DNA of 64,000 nucleotides, taken from the NCBI RefSeq assembly GCF_001402915.1, contig NZ_CP012945.1, forward strand, positions 1,651,501 through 1,715,500. The letters are read 5' to 3'. The DNA comes from Devosia sp. A16. Its GTDB lineage: Bacteria; Pseudomonadota; Alphaproteobacteria; Rhizobiales; Devosiaceae. Both the position numbers and the translations under genes were made by a program. Below the pieces are notes generated by a model, which ran no database searches, had not been told where the DNA came from, and saw only the letters and a program-made list of their open reading frames with translations. Every line of letters begins with the position of its first letter. The first letter of the stretch is position 1. Below, one piece after another: positions 27,068-35,449 of this stretch.

Positions 27068-27457
27068 TTAGGACAACACCCCGATCACCGCCTCGATCCG
27101 CTTCTTCATGGTCGAGGCGTCGAACGGCTTGATGATGTAGTTGTTGACGCCCGAGGAGATCGCTTCCTTCACCTGCTCCTTGTCGGAGCGGCCGGTGGCC
27201 ATGATGAACGGCATGGCCTGCGTCTTGGGGTGCTTGCGGATGACGCGCAGCAGCGTCAGCCCGTCGATATCGTCCATGTTCCAGTCGGAGATGATCAGGT
27301 CGACACTGCTCTTTTCGAGCTTGCCGAGCGCATCGCGTCCCGACTTGGCTTCGACGATGTTGGTGAATCCCAGCTGGGTAAGGATGTATTTGCAGATGCC
27401 CCGCATCGACTGCTGGTCATCGACAATCATCACACTGACTGCACTTGCCTTCGGCAT
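27068..27457 (-). CDS. cheY: CheY-type single-domain response regulator
   Basis: A 129-residue receiver domain. The acidic pair is D13-D14, the phospho-acceptor is D58 (IISDWNMDD), the conserved Thr is in MATGRSD, and the Lys is in IIKPFD. The KYILTQLGF helix and the FDASTMKKRIEAVIG end are CheY-like. It is followed by a hairpin terminator and preceded by cheB with about 100 bases between, so it may have its own promoter. Rhizobial species carry several CheY proteins. Whether this one is the motor-binding form or a phosphate sink cannot be told from this sequence. Confidence 0.93.
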   Translation of the reverse strand: MPKASAVSVMIVDDQQSMRGICKYILTQLGFTNIVEAKSGRDALGKLEKSSVDLIISDWNMDDIDGLTLLRVIRKHPKTQAMPFIMATGRSDKEQVKEAISSGVNNYIIKPFDASTMKKRIEAVIGVLS

Positions 27458-27555
27458 CGTTACGCTGCGCCTTCTAGCTGCCCGAAATACGCCCGGGTCG
27501 CGTATCGAAAAACCCTAGGGACATTCCGTTACCAAACCTTCAATCCGCTCCCGCG

Positions 27556-28602
27556 TTATGCTGCGGATTTGAGCCGGGTGAGCGCCGCCGCCAGCCGCGC
27601 CGCGATGGCTTCGACCGGCGCCTGCTCGATCACCGCGCCCTCTTCGAACGCCACCCGCGGCATGCCGTAGACCAGCGCCGAGGCTTGGCTCTGGCCCACG
27701 GTGTAGGCGCCTGCCTCCCGCATCAGCTTCAGTCCGCGCGCCCCGTCGCGGCCCATGCCGGTAAGGATGGCCCCGACCGCCATCGACCCCACGGTCTTGG
27801 CCACCGACTCGAACAGCACGTCGACGCTCGGCCGGTGCCCGGACGTCAGCTCGTCCTGCGTCACCCGGCATTTGAGCTGACCGGAACTGCGCTCGACGCG
27901 CAGATGGAAATCGCCGCGCGCCACATAGGCGTGGCCGGCGAGCAGCGGCATGCGATCCTCGGCCTCCACCACAGTGAGCTCGGTCAGCTCGTCGAGCCGA
28001 CCGGCAAAGCGACCGGTGAAGCCCGCCGGCATGTGCTGCGCGACGACGATCGGCGGACAGTCGGGCGGCATCTGGCTCAGCACCACGCGGATCGCCTCGA
28101 CTCCCCCCGTCGAAGCGCCGATGGCGATCAGCGCGCCGCTCGGCGCCGCCGCGGTGCGCACCGGCACATTGGCCGTCGGCGCCTTCATGGCGCGCCCTTT
28201 CACGTCGGAGTTGGCCGCCGCCCGCACCTTCTGCCGCAGGTTTTCGCCGAACGCCTCGAGCCCGCCCGACAGCGTCGCGTTGGGCTTGGCGACGAAATCC
28301 ACGGCGCCCAGTTCCAGCGCCAGCAGCGTCTCGCTCGCGCCCTTGGTGGTCAGCGTCGAGACCATCACCACCGGCAGCGGATGGAGCCGCATCAGCTTGT
28401 CGAGAAACTGCAGCCCGTTCATGTTGGGCATCTCGATATCGAGGGTCAGCACATCGGGATTGAGCTCCTTGACCTTGGAGCGCGCTTCGATCGGATCCTC
28501 GGCGGTGCCGACGACGATGATGTCGCCGTCCTTGCCCAGCGTGCGGCTCAGCACCTCGCGAATGAGTGCGGAATCATCGACGACCAGCACCTTGATGCTC
28601 AT
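27556..28602 (-). CDS. cheB: Chemotaxis protein-glutamate methylesterase/deamidase
   Basis: A 348-residue response regulator that removes methyl groups from receptor glutamates. It has a receiver domain with D55 in LTLDIEMPNMNG. The catalytic triad falls at S164 (IGASTGG), H190 (VAQHMPAGF) and D286 (TGMGRDGARG), the same positions as in E. coli CheB. Its ATG overlaps the cheR stop as ATGA, so the opposing methyltransferase and methylesterase are translated together. Confidence 0.97.
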   Translation of the reverse strand: MSIKVLVVDDSALIREVLSRTLGKDGDIIVVGTAEDPIEARSKVKELNPDVLTLDIEMPNMNGLQFLDKLMRLHPLPVVMVSTLTTKGASETLLALELGAVDFVAKPNATLSGGLEAFGENLRQKVRAAANSDVKGRAMKAPTANVPVRTAAAPSGALIAIGASTGGVEAIRVVLSQMPPDCPPIVVAQHMPAGFTGRFAGRLDELTELTVVEAEDRMPLLAGHAYVARGDFHLRVERSSGQLKCRVTQDELTSGHRPSVDVLFESVAKTVGSMAVGAILTGMGRDGARGLKLMREAGAYTVGQSQASALVYGMPRVAFEEGAVIEQAPVEAIAARLAAALTRLKSAA

Positions 28603-29462
28603 GCTGCGTCCCTTGTTTTGTGCTGTGCGCGCGCCTGATAGATGGTCTTGCCGACCAGCCGGAAGCTGGCGCCCCCGGCGCCGAGATTTTCCGAGTGCCC
28701 GATATAGAGGAAGCCATCCGGCACGAGGATCGCCCCCAGCCGCGCGAACAGCTCGCCTTGCGTCTGCTTGTCGAAGTAGATGGCGACGTTGCGGCAGAAC
28801 ACCGCGTCGAACGGCCCCTTCATCGGCCAGGGGTTGTTCATCAGATTGAGCGGCTTGAAGGCGACGAGTTCGCGCGCCGCCATCGGGATCTGCACCTGCC
28901 CCGCCCCGGCGCGCTCGAACAGCGACGCCCGCTGGCGCGACAGCCCGTTGAGCTCGACCTCGGGATAGACGCCGCCTGCCGCCTTGGCCACCACGCTGGT
29001 GTCGATATCGGTGGCCAGGATACGGAAATCCCAGCGCTTCAGTTCCGGGAAGGCCGAGAGCAGGCTCAGCGCGATGGTATAGGGCTCCTGCCCTGTCGAG
29101 CAGCCGGCGGACCAGATGCGCAACTTCGGCCGCCCATTCGCCCCCATCCGCGGCCGCTGCGCCATCAGCTGACGCACATAGTTCTCGAGATGCTCGAAGT
29201 GGTGGTCCTCGCGCCAGAACCGGGTAAGGTTGGTGGTCAGCGCGTTGATGAAGTCCTGCGCATCGACCGGCGTGCCCTGGCGCTCAAGATAATCGAGATA
29301 GGCGTCGAACGAGCTCAGCCGCAGCGCGCGAACGAGCTTGCCCAACCGCGACACCACCAGGGTGCGCTTGGCCTCCGACAACGAAATTCCGGCCTGTTGA
29401 TAGACGCGCGCCTTGACCCGATTGAACTCGCGGTCACTGAGGGCAAATTCGCCCTGATCCAT
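28599..29462 (-). CDS. cheR: Chemotaxis protein methyltransferase
   Basis: A 287-residue SAM-dependent enzyme that methylates receptor glutamates. The N-terminal helical domain (LSDREFNRVKARVYQQAGISLSEAKRTLVVSRLGKLVR) is followed by the Rossmann domain with TRFWRE, IWSAGCSTGQEPYTIAL, ILATDIDTSVV and VFCRNVAIYFD. The start MDQGEFALSD at 29462 has a GGGGG site upstream; a 44-residue extension into the receptor-like gene is rejected. It lies 22 bases after that gene and overlaps cheB. Confidence 0.96.
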   Translation of the reverse strand: MDQGEFALSDREFNRVKARVYQQAGISLSEAKRTLVVSRLGKLVRALRLSSFDAYLDYLERQGTPVDAQDFINALTTNLTRFWREDHHFEHLENYVRQLMAQRPRMGANGRPKLRIWSAGCSTGQEPYTIALSLLSAFPELKRWDFRILATDIDTSVVAKAAGGVYPEVELNGLSRQRASLFERAGAGQVQIPMAARELVAFKPLNLMNNPWPMKGPFDAVFCRNVAIYFDKQTQGELFARLGAILVPDGFLYIGHSENLGAGGASFRLVGKTIYQARAQHKTRDAA

Positions 29463-29484
29463 ATCGCCCCCTGCTGGGCCCCTT

Positions 29485-30996
29485 CTAGGCCCGCTTGCGC
29501 GCCGGCAGTTGCAGGGCTTTCGCCGCTTCCGAACCGACGGCAGCCACGCTGCCGTCCAGCCGGGCGATGGCGCCGCTGCCCTCATCCAGTGCACCGGCGA
29601 TCATGTCCGTCTCATTGCTTAGATTCTCTAAATGTCCGCCGAGGCCGGAGAGAATCTTTTTGAGCGATGCCGCTTCCTCGATCGAAGCGCTGGCCTCGCG
29701 TCGCGAGGTGCCGACCAGCGCCTTGATCTCGCGTGCCGCCTTCTGCGTCGCCTGCGCCAGGGTGCGCACTTCGGCCGCCACCACCGCGAAGCCGGCGCCC
29801 TTCTCGCCGGCGCGCGCCGCCTCCACCGCGGCGTTGAGCGCCAACAGGTTCGTGCGGAAGCTCACATCCTCGATGCTCGACACCATGCGGTCGATCTCCG
29901 CCGCGGTGCTTTGCACTCCGCCGACCGAAGCGCTGGTGCGCTGCACCGCGAGCGCCGCGTCGGCCGCCAGCGCCACCGCCTGCCGCTCCAGGATCCGCAC
30001 CGCCTGCGCCTTGGCGCGACCTTTCTCGATAGCGCTCGAGGCAACCGTGAGTCCGGCCCGGCTCTGGTCTGCGAGTTCGGCAAGGCTGGTGACACTCGCC
30101 CGGTAGCGGTCGATGGCGCGGAGGATCGCCTCCATCTTGGCTTCGAGATGCGCCCGCGCCATGAGCGCTTCCTCGCGTTCGATCAGGATGGCTTTGAGAT
30201 CCTGTTCGAACTGCCTCAGTTCGGGCGCCAGCGCCCCGGCGCCCATCAGCAGCAGTGCGTCCACCGGTTCGCCGCGCAACAGCTGGCCGATTGCCTTCAC
30301 CGATCTGTCGAACTGCTCGAGCGCACCGCCCAGCGCCTTCAGCGCCGGCGAATGCTGCATGCCCCAGTCGTCGAAGCGGAAGCCGGTGCGGCCGTTGGCG
30401 AGCGCGGTGACGAAGGCGTCGAGATCGTCGTCGGCGATGTGATAGCCCGCCGGGGTGAACTCGATGATCGAACGCCCGCCGCCCAGCTCGCGCCGTTCAG
30501 CCACATAGCGGCGGTCGCCGACGGTAACGATGCTCTCCTCGGCCATGTCGTCGAGCAGCACCCTGCCGCCCAGCACGTCGGAAATCAGCCCACCTTCCTC
30601 GGCCTTCGGCTCGGCCAGCACGAGACCGTTGCTGACCCCGAGGATCTCGCCATCGCCATCGACCAGCGCGGCCGGCTGCCTGAGGCTGCCGAATGCCGCC
30701 TTGAAATTGTAGGCCCGGTCGAGCCGGCTGCAGAGGCTCTGCACAATGGCTTCGAGACTGCTGGCCTCACCGGCCCGCACGCCCACCGCCTCGGCGATCG
30801 TGCTCAGCCGGCTCGAGAAGGCCCGGTCGGCGCGCCGTGCAACCATGATCGACCCAGTCGCCGCGGCGACTGCGGCGAGCAGCGCCACCAGCGCGCTCCA
30901 CAGTCCCACCCCGAGCAGCAGCACACCACCACCCGCAAGCAGCAGCGCGGCAAGCCAGCATAGATTAGCGATGAGCGCCATGCGCAAGCGCCGCAC
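29485..30996 (-). CDS. Receptor-like protein with two membrane helices and MCP signalling domain, no HAMP
   Basis: A 503-residue protein. Two hydrophobic segments (about 7-25 and 28-46) form a hairpin with almost no periplasmic loop. A PAS-like region follows (about 95-190; [32 protein letters not shown]). The MCP-type coiled coil has the tip [42 protein letters not shown] see neither HAMP nor a DWAEF tail (it ends LQLPARKRA). It may sense a cytoplasmic or membrane signal and feed CheR/CheB, whose genes follow after 22 bases. The start may be the GTG at 30996 or the ATG at 30981. Confidence 0.8.
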   Translation of the reverse strand: MRRLRMALIANLCWLAALLLAGGGVLLLGVGLWSALVALLAAVAAATGSIMVARRADRAFSSRLSTIAEAVGVRAGEASSLEAIVQSLCSRLDRAYNFKAAFGSLRQPAALVDGDGEILGVSNGLVLAEPKAEEGGLISDVLGGRVLLDDMAEESIVTVGDRRYVAERRELGGGRSIIEFTPAGYHIADDDLDAFVTALANGRTGFRFDDWGMQHSPALKALGGALEQFDRSVKAIGQLLRGEPVDALLLMGAGALAPELRQFEQDLKAILIEREEALMARAHLEAKMEAILRAIDRYRASVTSLAELADQSRAGLTVASSAIEKGRAKAQAVRILERQAVALAADAALAVQRTSASVGGVQSTAAEIDRMVSSIEDVSFRTNLLALNAAVEAARAGEKGAGFAVVAAEVRTLAQATQKAAREIKALVGTSRREASASIEEAASLKKILSGLGGHLENLSNETDMIAGALDEGSGAIARLDGSVAAVGSEAAKALQLPARKRA

Positions 30997-31128
30997 GAAT
31001 CACCGAGCCCCGTCAGGCCTCCCCAGGCCTTCACGGACGACCCTAGCGTGGGAATGGTTAATCAAATCTATACTTGGGCTGTCGGGCGTAACGACTTGGT
31101 AATGATGCGCGCTGGGCACGGGCCTTCG

Positions 31129-31237
31129 GCTCCCCTCCCCCTTGAGGGGAGGGGTGGGGGTGGTGAGGGACGCTCGGTGCTGACTGCACCACCGCCTCCC
31201 TCAATCCCTCCCCTCAAGGGGGAGGGAGGCGGCGTGG
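31129..31237. repeat. GA/CT-rich palindromic repeat, copy 3
   Basis: Arms CTCCCCTCCCCCTTGAGGGG and CCCCTCAAGGGGGAGGGAGG with CACCACC/GGTGGTG inside. It is closely related to copy 10 at 48295-48393, and lies between the receptor-like gene and cheD. Confidence 0.8.
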
Positions 31238-31261
31238 AAACTCCGGTGAAACCGGCGAGTC

Positions 31262-31858
31262 TCAGAACAGTTCGACGTCGTCGACCACCGGCTTGCTCAG
31301 CACGCTGCGGCGGCTCGCCGCCACGGCCAGTTCCTCTCTCGCGATCGAGGCGTTGGCGGCATTGTCGAGCCGCTTGACGAAGGCCCGGCCGGAATAGGGC
31401 TTGAACATCACCCGGCGGGCATAGGTGCCGCCGAGATCTTCCTTGCTCATCTGGTAGCCCTCGTCGGCGAGGAACTCGCGTACGAACTCGATGTTCTTGA
31501 GTCCGATATCGTCGAGCGCGCCGTTGATCTTGCCGCCGCCGAACACCTTGATCTCGAGGTTGGCCTTGCGGCCGGTGCCGCGGCTCAGCACCTTGTTGAT
31601 CAATTGTTCCATGGCGAACGCCCCGTAGCGCGCCGAGGCGCCGTAGCGATCTGCCGCCGAGGCCGACTGCTCGGCCAACAGGAAGTGGTTCATGCCGCCG
31701 ACATTGGCGACCCGGTCTCGTATGCAGGCCGAGATGCAGCTGCCGAGCACGGTCGAAAAAGTCAGGTCCACTTCGTTCGACACCAGGCAATCACCCTGGT
31801 GAACGGTCGTCACCACACCACGATCGAACTCGGGCGGCAGTGAACTCGACATGACCAT
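31262..31858 (-). CDS. cheD: Chemoreceptor glutamine deamidase
   Basis: A 198-residue protein that deamidates receptor glutamines. The catalytic Cys is C41 in TVLGSCISACIRD and the His is H58 in GGMNHFLL; GRKANLEIKVFGGGKI and LGGTYARRVMFKPYSG are further CheD features. The C-terminus extends about 30 residues past the core and ends VDDVELF. The start may be M1 or M3. A repeat separates it from the receptor-like gene upstream in the cluster, and it is divergent from the frameshifted gene at 32020. Confidence 0.95.
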   Translation of the reverse strand: MVMSSSLPPEFDRGVVTTVHQGDCLVSNEVDLTFSTVLGSCISACIRDRVANVGGMNHFLLAEQSASAADRYGASARYGAFAMEQLINKVLSRGTGRKANLEIKVFGGGKINGALDDIGLKNIEFVREFLADEGYQMSKEDLGGTYARRVMFKPYSGRAFVKRLDNAANASIAREELAVAASRRSVLSKPVVDDVELF

Positions 31859-32019
31859 GGTAACCGTTGGACCCGATAGGCTTCCATGTCATCGTTACCG
31901 GCAATTCCTTAGTGAAGCGCTAACCAAGAGCCTCGGGTCCGGCTGACGGCCCTCCGTTCGCAAGGAGCCATTCAGGATTCCGCGCTAGTGTGCGACGGCA
32001 TTACGGGGGTTTCGTCTAC

Positions 32020-32372
32020 ATGTCTCTGCAAAGGCTCGCCCGCGAGCTCGATGAAACGGCGCGCCAGACCGCCGGCATGGTCGAAGGCGTGACGCAGGCC
32101 CTCGAACTGCTCGCCGACACCTCCCTCGCTGCCGACGAGGCCCGTCGCCAGGCCGCCCGCATCATCGTCAACGCCCTGCAGGGCCAGGACCGGATCGAGC
32201 AACGCTGCCAGAACATGGCGCTCGCCGTCCGCCAGTTCGCCCTCCTGCCACCCGACGCCCCCCGGCCGTTTACGACGAGATCTGGTCGAGCCTGGTGCTC
32301 GACGAGTTACGCGTCCCCGCCTTGTCGGGCAGCGCGAGTTTTGGCGTGCATGGCGAAGCCGAGCTGTTCTGA
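32020..32372 (+). pseudogene. Frameshifted small helical protein with a DxxxQ motif (CheT-like candidate)
   Basis: The open frame from ATG 32020 (GGGGG ribosome site) encodes a helical protein, MSLQRLARELDETARQTAG onward, with GQDRIEQRCQN at about residues 54-64. It loses protein character after a run of six C at 32258-32263. Shifting the frame back by one base there gives a good-looking end (VYDEIWSSLVLDEL ... GEAELF, stop at 32372) and a 117-residue product. DxxxQ is the CheZ phosphatase motif and has also been described for CheT of Sinorhizobium meliloti, a protein of similar size encoded beside cheD. Loss of one C by mutation or by sequencing error, or a slippery site, could each explain the break. 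Confidence 0.55.
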
Positions 32373-32398
32373 GGACGGCGCCTGGGCTGACTGATGGA

Positions 32399-32521
32399 GA
32401 CGGCCCCCTCCCGGCCTCCCCCATAAAGGGGGAGGTGAAGAGTGAGGCTTTGTCTTCGATTGTGCCAAACCCACCGGCGGGGCACCTCCCCCTTCATGGG
32501 GGAGTATGGGAGGGGGCCGTC
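32399..32521. repeat. GA/CT-rich palindromic repeat, copy 4
   Basis: Ends in a perfect 14-base inverted repeat (GACGGCCCCCTCCC and GGGAGGGGGCCGTC), with a second inner pair CCTCCCCCAT/ATGGGGGAG. The same type as copies 6, 9 and 11. Its edge is 15 bases from the kynU stop. Confidence 0.9.
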
Positions 32522-32536
32522 TTTGTCGGCAAGCGC

Positions 32537-33757
32537 TCAAACCACCTTGGCGCGCAGCTTGTAGCGCGGCTGGTCCCACGCTCCGGTCCGCATCACCTCG
32601 CCGAGGATTTCGGCAGCCCGTTTCACCTCGGCATAGCTCAGGTAGAGCGGCGTCAGGCCGAAGCGCAGGATGTCGGGCTCGCGAAAATCCCCGATCACGC
32701 CGCGTTCGATCAGCGCCTGCATCACCGCATAGGCCTGCGGGTGCCGCAGCGACACCTGGGTGCCGCGCCGCGCCGCATCGGTGGGGGTCGCGAGGCTCAG
32801 CTCCGGCGCCAAGCGCGCCACCTCGCCGGTGAACAGCTCGAACAGCTGGTCCGCCTTCGCCCTCAGCGCAGCGAGATCGACTCCGTCGAACACCTCGAGC
32901 GCCGCGTCCAAGGCCGACATCGACAGCACCGGCGGCGTCCCCACCCGCATCGCCCCGATGCCCGCTGCCGGGCGATAGGCATCGGCAAAGCTGAACGGCG
33001 CCGCGTGCCCCAGCCAGCCGCTGAGCGGTTGGCGCAGCCCGTCCAGATGCCGCGGCGCGGCGTAGACGAAGGCCGGCGCGCCAGGCCCGCCATTGAGATA
33101 TTTGTAGCCGCAGCCCACCGCGAAATCGGCATCGGCGCCACCGAGATCGACCGGAAACGCTCCGGCCGAGTGGCAGAGGTCCCAGATCGTCAGGGCGCCG
33201 GCAGCGTGCGCCGCGGCGGTCAGCCCTGCCATGTCGAGCCGCGCCCCCGTGCGGTAGTTCACCTCGGTCAGGAGCAGCACCGCGACGTCATCGCCGAGCG
33301 CCGCCTCGATCTCTCCGGCTTGGACCAGCCGCAGCTCGTGCCCCTGCCCCATCAGCTCGGCGACACCCACCGCGATATAGGCGTCCGTGGGGAAATTCCC
33401 CTGCTCCGAGACGATCACCGTGCGGCCCGGCCAAAGCCGCAGCGCCGCCACCAGCACCTTGAAAAGGTTGACCGAAGTGGAGTCCGCCACCATCACCGTG
33501 CCGGGTGCCGCGCCGACCAACCGCGCGATCCGCTCCCCCACCCGCCCCGGCAGGTCGATCCAGTCATGCGTGTTCCAGCTGCGGATCAGCCCCTCGCCCC
33601 ACTGCGTGGCGACCACCTCGGCCATCCGCCCCTTCACCGCGCGCGGCAGCGCCCCGAGCGAGTTGCCGTCGAGATAGATGACGCCATCGGGCAGGTCGAA
33701 GAGGGTCCGGGTGCGGGCGAAGGGATCGGCGGCGTCGAGGGCGGTGATGTCGGTCAT
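32537..33757 (-). CDS. kynU: Kynureninase
   Basis: A 406-residue PLP enzyme cleaving kynurenine to anthranilate and alanine (or 3-hydroxykynurenine to 3-hydroxyanthranilate). FDLPDGVIYLDGNSLGALP at the N-terminus, IWDLCHSAGAFPVDL, and the PLP lysine K219 in GCGYKYLNGGPGAPAF are diagnostic, as is RFGLTPLYLSYAEV near the end. Tryptophan dioxygenase and kynurenine formamidase genes are not in the window, so the rest of the pathway must lie elsewhere. It is flanked on both sides by palindromic repeats and appears monocistronic. Confidence 0.96.
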   Translation of the reverse strand: MTDITALDAADPFARTRTLFDLPDGVIYLDGNSLGALPRAVKGRMAEVVATQWGEGLIRSWNTHDWIDLPGRVGERIARLVGAAPGTVMVADSTSVNLFKVLVAALRLWPGRTVIVSEQGNFPTDAYIAVGVAELMGQGHELRLVQAGEIEAALGDDVAVLLLTEVNYRTGARLDMAGLTAAAHAAGALTIWDLCHSAGAFPVDLGGADADFAVGCGYKYLNGGPGAPAFVYAAPRHLDGLRQPLSGWLGHAAPFSFADAYRPAAGIGAMRVGTPPVLSMSALDAALEVFDGVDLAALRAKADQLFELFTGEVARLAPELSLATPTDAARRGTQVSLRHPQAYAVMQALIERGVIGDFREPDILRFGLTPLYLSYAEVKRAAEILGEVMRTGAWDQPRYKLRAKVV

Positions 33758-33814
33758 GGGGTCTTCTACAGCATCCGAAGCAGCCTGTTGTCCACCGGCC
33801 GTCCCCCAGCGTCC

Positions 33815-33928
33815 CCTCTCCCTTGGGGGAGAGGGTCAGGGTGAGGGGGCCTTGCCGCAAACACGGAGCGCGTCGCCAGGCCCCCTCACCCGGCCCTCCG
33901 GGCCGACCTCTCCCCCAAGGGAGAGGTG
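33815..33928. repeat. GA/CT-rich palindromic repeat, copy 5
   Basis: Arms CTCTCCCTTGGGGGAGAGG and CCTCTCCCCCAAGGGAGAG with an inner GTGAGGGGGCC/GGCCCCCTCAC pair. A variant of the family. It lies in the gap between kynU and the end of the sugar transporter operon. Confidence 0.85.
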
Positions 33929-33934
33929 AAGAGC

Positions 33935-35449
33935 CTACGCCACAACCTCATCGGCATGCCGGTGGATCGCGCCCATCACCTTGCGGCTCATCGCCTCATA
34001 ACTGCGGTCATTGTCGAAACCGTCGACCAGGCGGAATTCGTGCATCATCAGGATGCGGTCGGCCAAAGCCACCATTTCCGGCAGTTCCGACGAGATCAGC
34101 AGGATGGCGAGGCCATCGTCGGCCAGCTTGCCGATCAGCTCGTGGATATAGGCCTTGGTCTTGATGTCGATGCCGACCGTCGGCTCGTCGATGATCAGGA
34201 GATCCACCTTGGCCGCGAGCCATTTGGCCAGCGATACCTTCTGCTGGTTGCCGCCCGACAGGTTCCCCACCGCCTGTTCGAGGCTGGGCGTGCGGATCTC
34301 GAGCTGCCGCGCAAAGGGCTCGGCCGCCTTCCGCTCCCCGGCCGCGGTCTGGAAGCCGAGGAACTTCGCCAGCCGGTCCCAGATGGTCATCGCCACGTTG
34401 AAGCGGATCGGGTGCAGCAGCACCACGCCCTCATACTTGCGGTCCTCGCTGAGATAGCCGATGCGGTAACGCTTCAGCGCTTCCTCCACGGAGCGGATCG
34501 CTGCCGGCTTGCCGTCGATCGACAGCGTCCCGCCGGTCAGTTTGTCCTTACCCACCAGCGCCCGCGCCAGCTCTGTCCGCCCCGCGCCGACCAGCCCGTA
34601 GAGTCCGAGGATTTCCCCGCGCCGTACCGTGAAGGAGATGTCCCGGTGCCCCGCTGCCGTTGCGATCGCCTGGGCCTCGAGCTTGATCGCCCCGGTGGCG
34701 GGCTTGGGCGGCCGCACCACCGCGCTGCGCTCGGCCCGTCCGATCATCGCCTCGATCAGCCGGCCGCGCGTCATGTTGGCCATCGGCTCGCCCACCAGCG
34801 TCGTTTCGCCATCGCGCAGCACCGTCACCCGATCCGAAATCGCCAGCACTTCCTCGAGCTTGTGCGAGACGAAGAGGATTGCCGCGCCCTGCGCCTGCAG
34901 GCGCTTCACCAGTGCGAACAGCGCCTCCGCCTCTTCGCCGGTCAGCGAGGCGGTGGGTTCGTCGAGCAGCAGCACCTTGGCTTCGTGGCTCAGCGCCTTG
35001 GCGATCTCCACCATCTGCATCTGCGCCACGCTCAGGTGCCGCACCTCGGTCCGGGTGTCGACGGTGAGCCCGATCATCTCGAGGTACTTCTTCGCCTCGG
35101 CATTGGCCGTGGCATAATCCACCAGTCCGGCCCGTCGCGGCAGGTTTTCCAGCAGGATATTCTCGGCCACCGAGAAGCGCGGGATCAGGTTGCGCTCCTG
35201 ATGCACCGCCGAGATGCCCAGCCGGATCGCATCGCGCGGGCTCGAGAGCGAAATCTCCTGCCCATCGAGCAGCAGCCGCCCCGCATCGGGGCGATGCACC
35301 CCGGTGATGATCTTGATCAGCGTCGACTTGCCGGCGCCGTTCTCGCCCATCAACGCATGCACCTCGCCCGGTTTGAGCTCCAGCGATGCGTCCTTCAATG
35401 CCCGGACGCCGGGGAAGGACTTGCTCGCCTTGTCGACCGTCAGCGCCAT
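33935..35449 (-). CDS. Sugar ABC transporter ATPase, two fused ATP-binding domains
   Basis: A 504-residue RbsA/MglA-type protein of the CUT2 class. The first domain has Walker A GENGAGKST, signature LSVAQMQMVEIAKAL and Walker B VLLLDEPTASL. The second has the degenerate GLVGAGRTEL loop, signature LSGGNQQKVSLAKWL and LLIIDEPTVGID. The unequal domains are normal for the class. The ATG at 35449 overlaps the stop of the adjacent permease by one base. It is the last gene of a binding protein, permease, permease, ATPase operon. The substrate is probably a monosaccharide and is not defined by neighbours. Confidence 0.92.
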   Translation of the reverse strand: MALTVDKASKSFPGVRALKDASLELKPGEVHALMGENGAGKSTLIKIITGVHRPDAGRLLLDGQEISLSSPRDAIRLGISAVHQERNLIPRFSVAENILLENLPRRAGLVDYATANAEAKKYLEMIGLTVDTRTEVRHLSVAQMQMVEIAKALSHEAKVLLLDEPTASLTGEEAEALFALVKRLQAQGAAILFVSHKLEEVLAISDRVTVLRDGETTLVGEPMANMTRGRLIEAMIGRAERSAVVRPPKPATGAIKLEAQAIATAAGHRDISFTVRRGEILGLYGLVGAGRTELARALVGKDKLTGGTLSIDGKPAAIRSVEEALKRYRIGYLSEDRKYEGVVLLHPIRFNVAMTIWDRLAKFLGFQTAAGERKAAEPFARQLEIRTPSLEQAVGNLSGGNQQKVSLAKWLAAKVDLLIIDEPTVGIDIKTKAYIHELIGKLADDGLAILLISSELPEMVALADRILMMHEFRLVDGFDNDRSYEAMSRKVMGAIHRHADEVVA

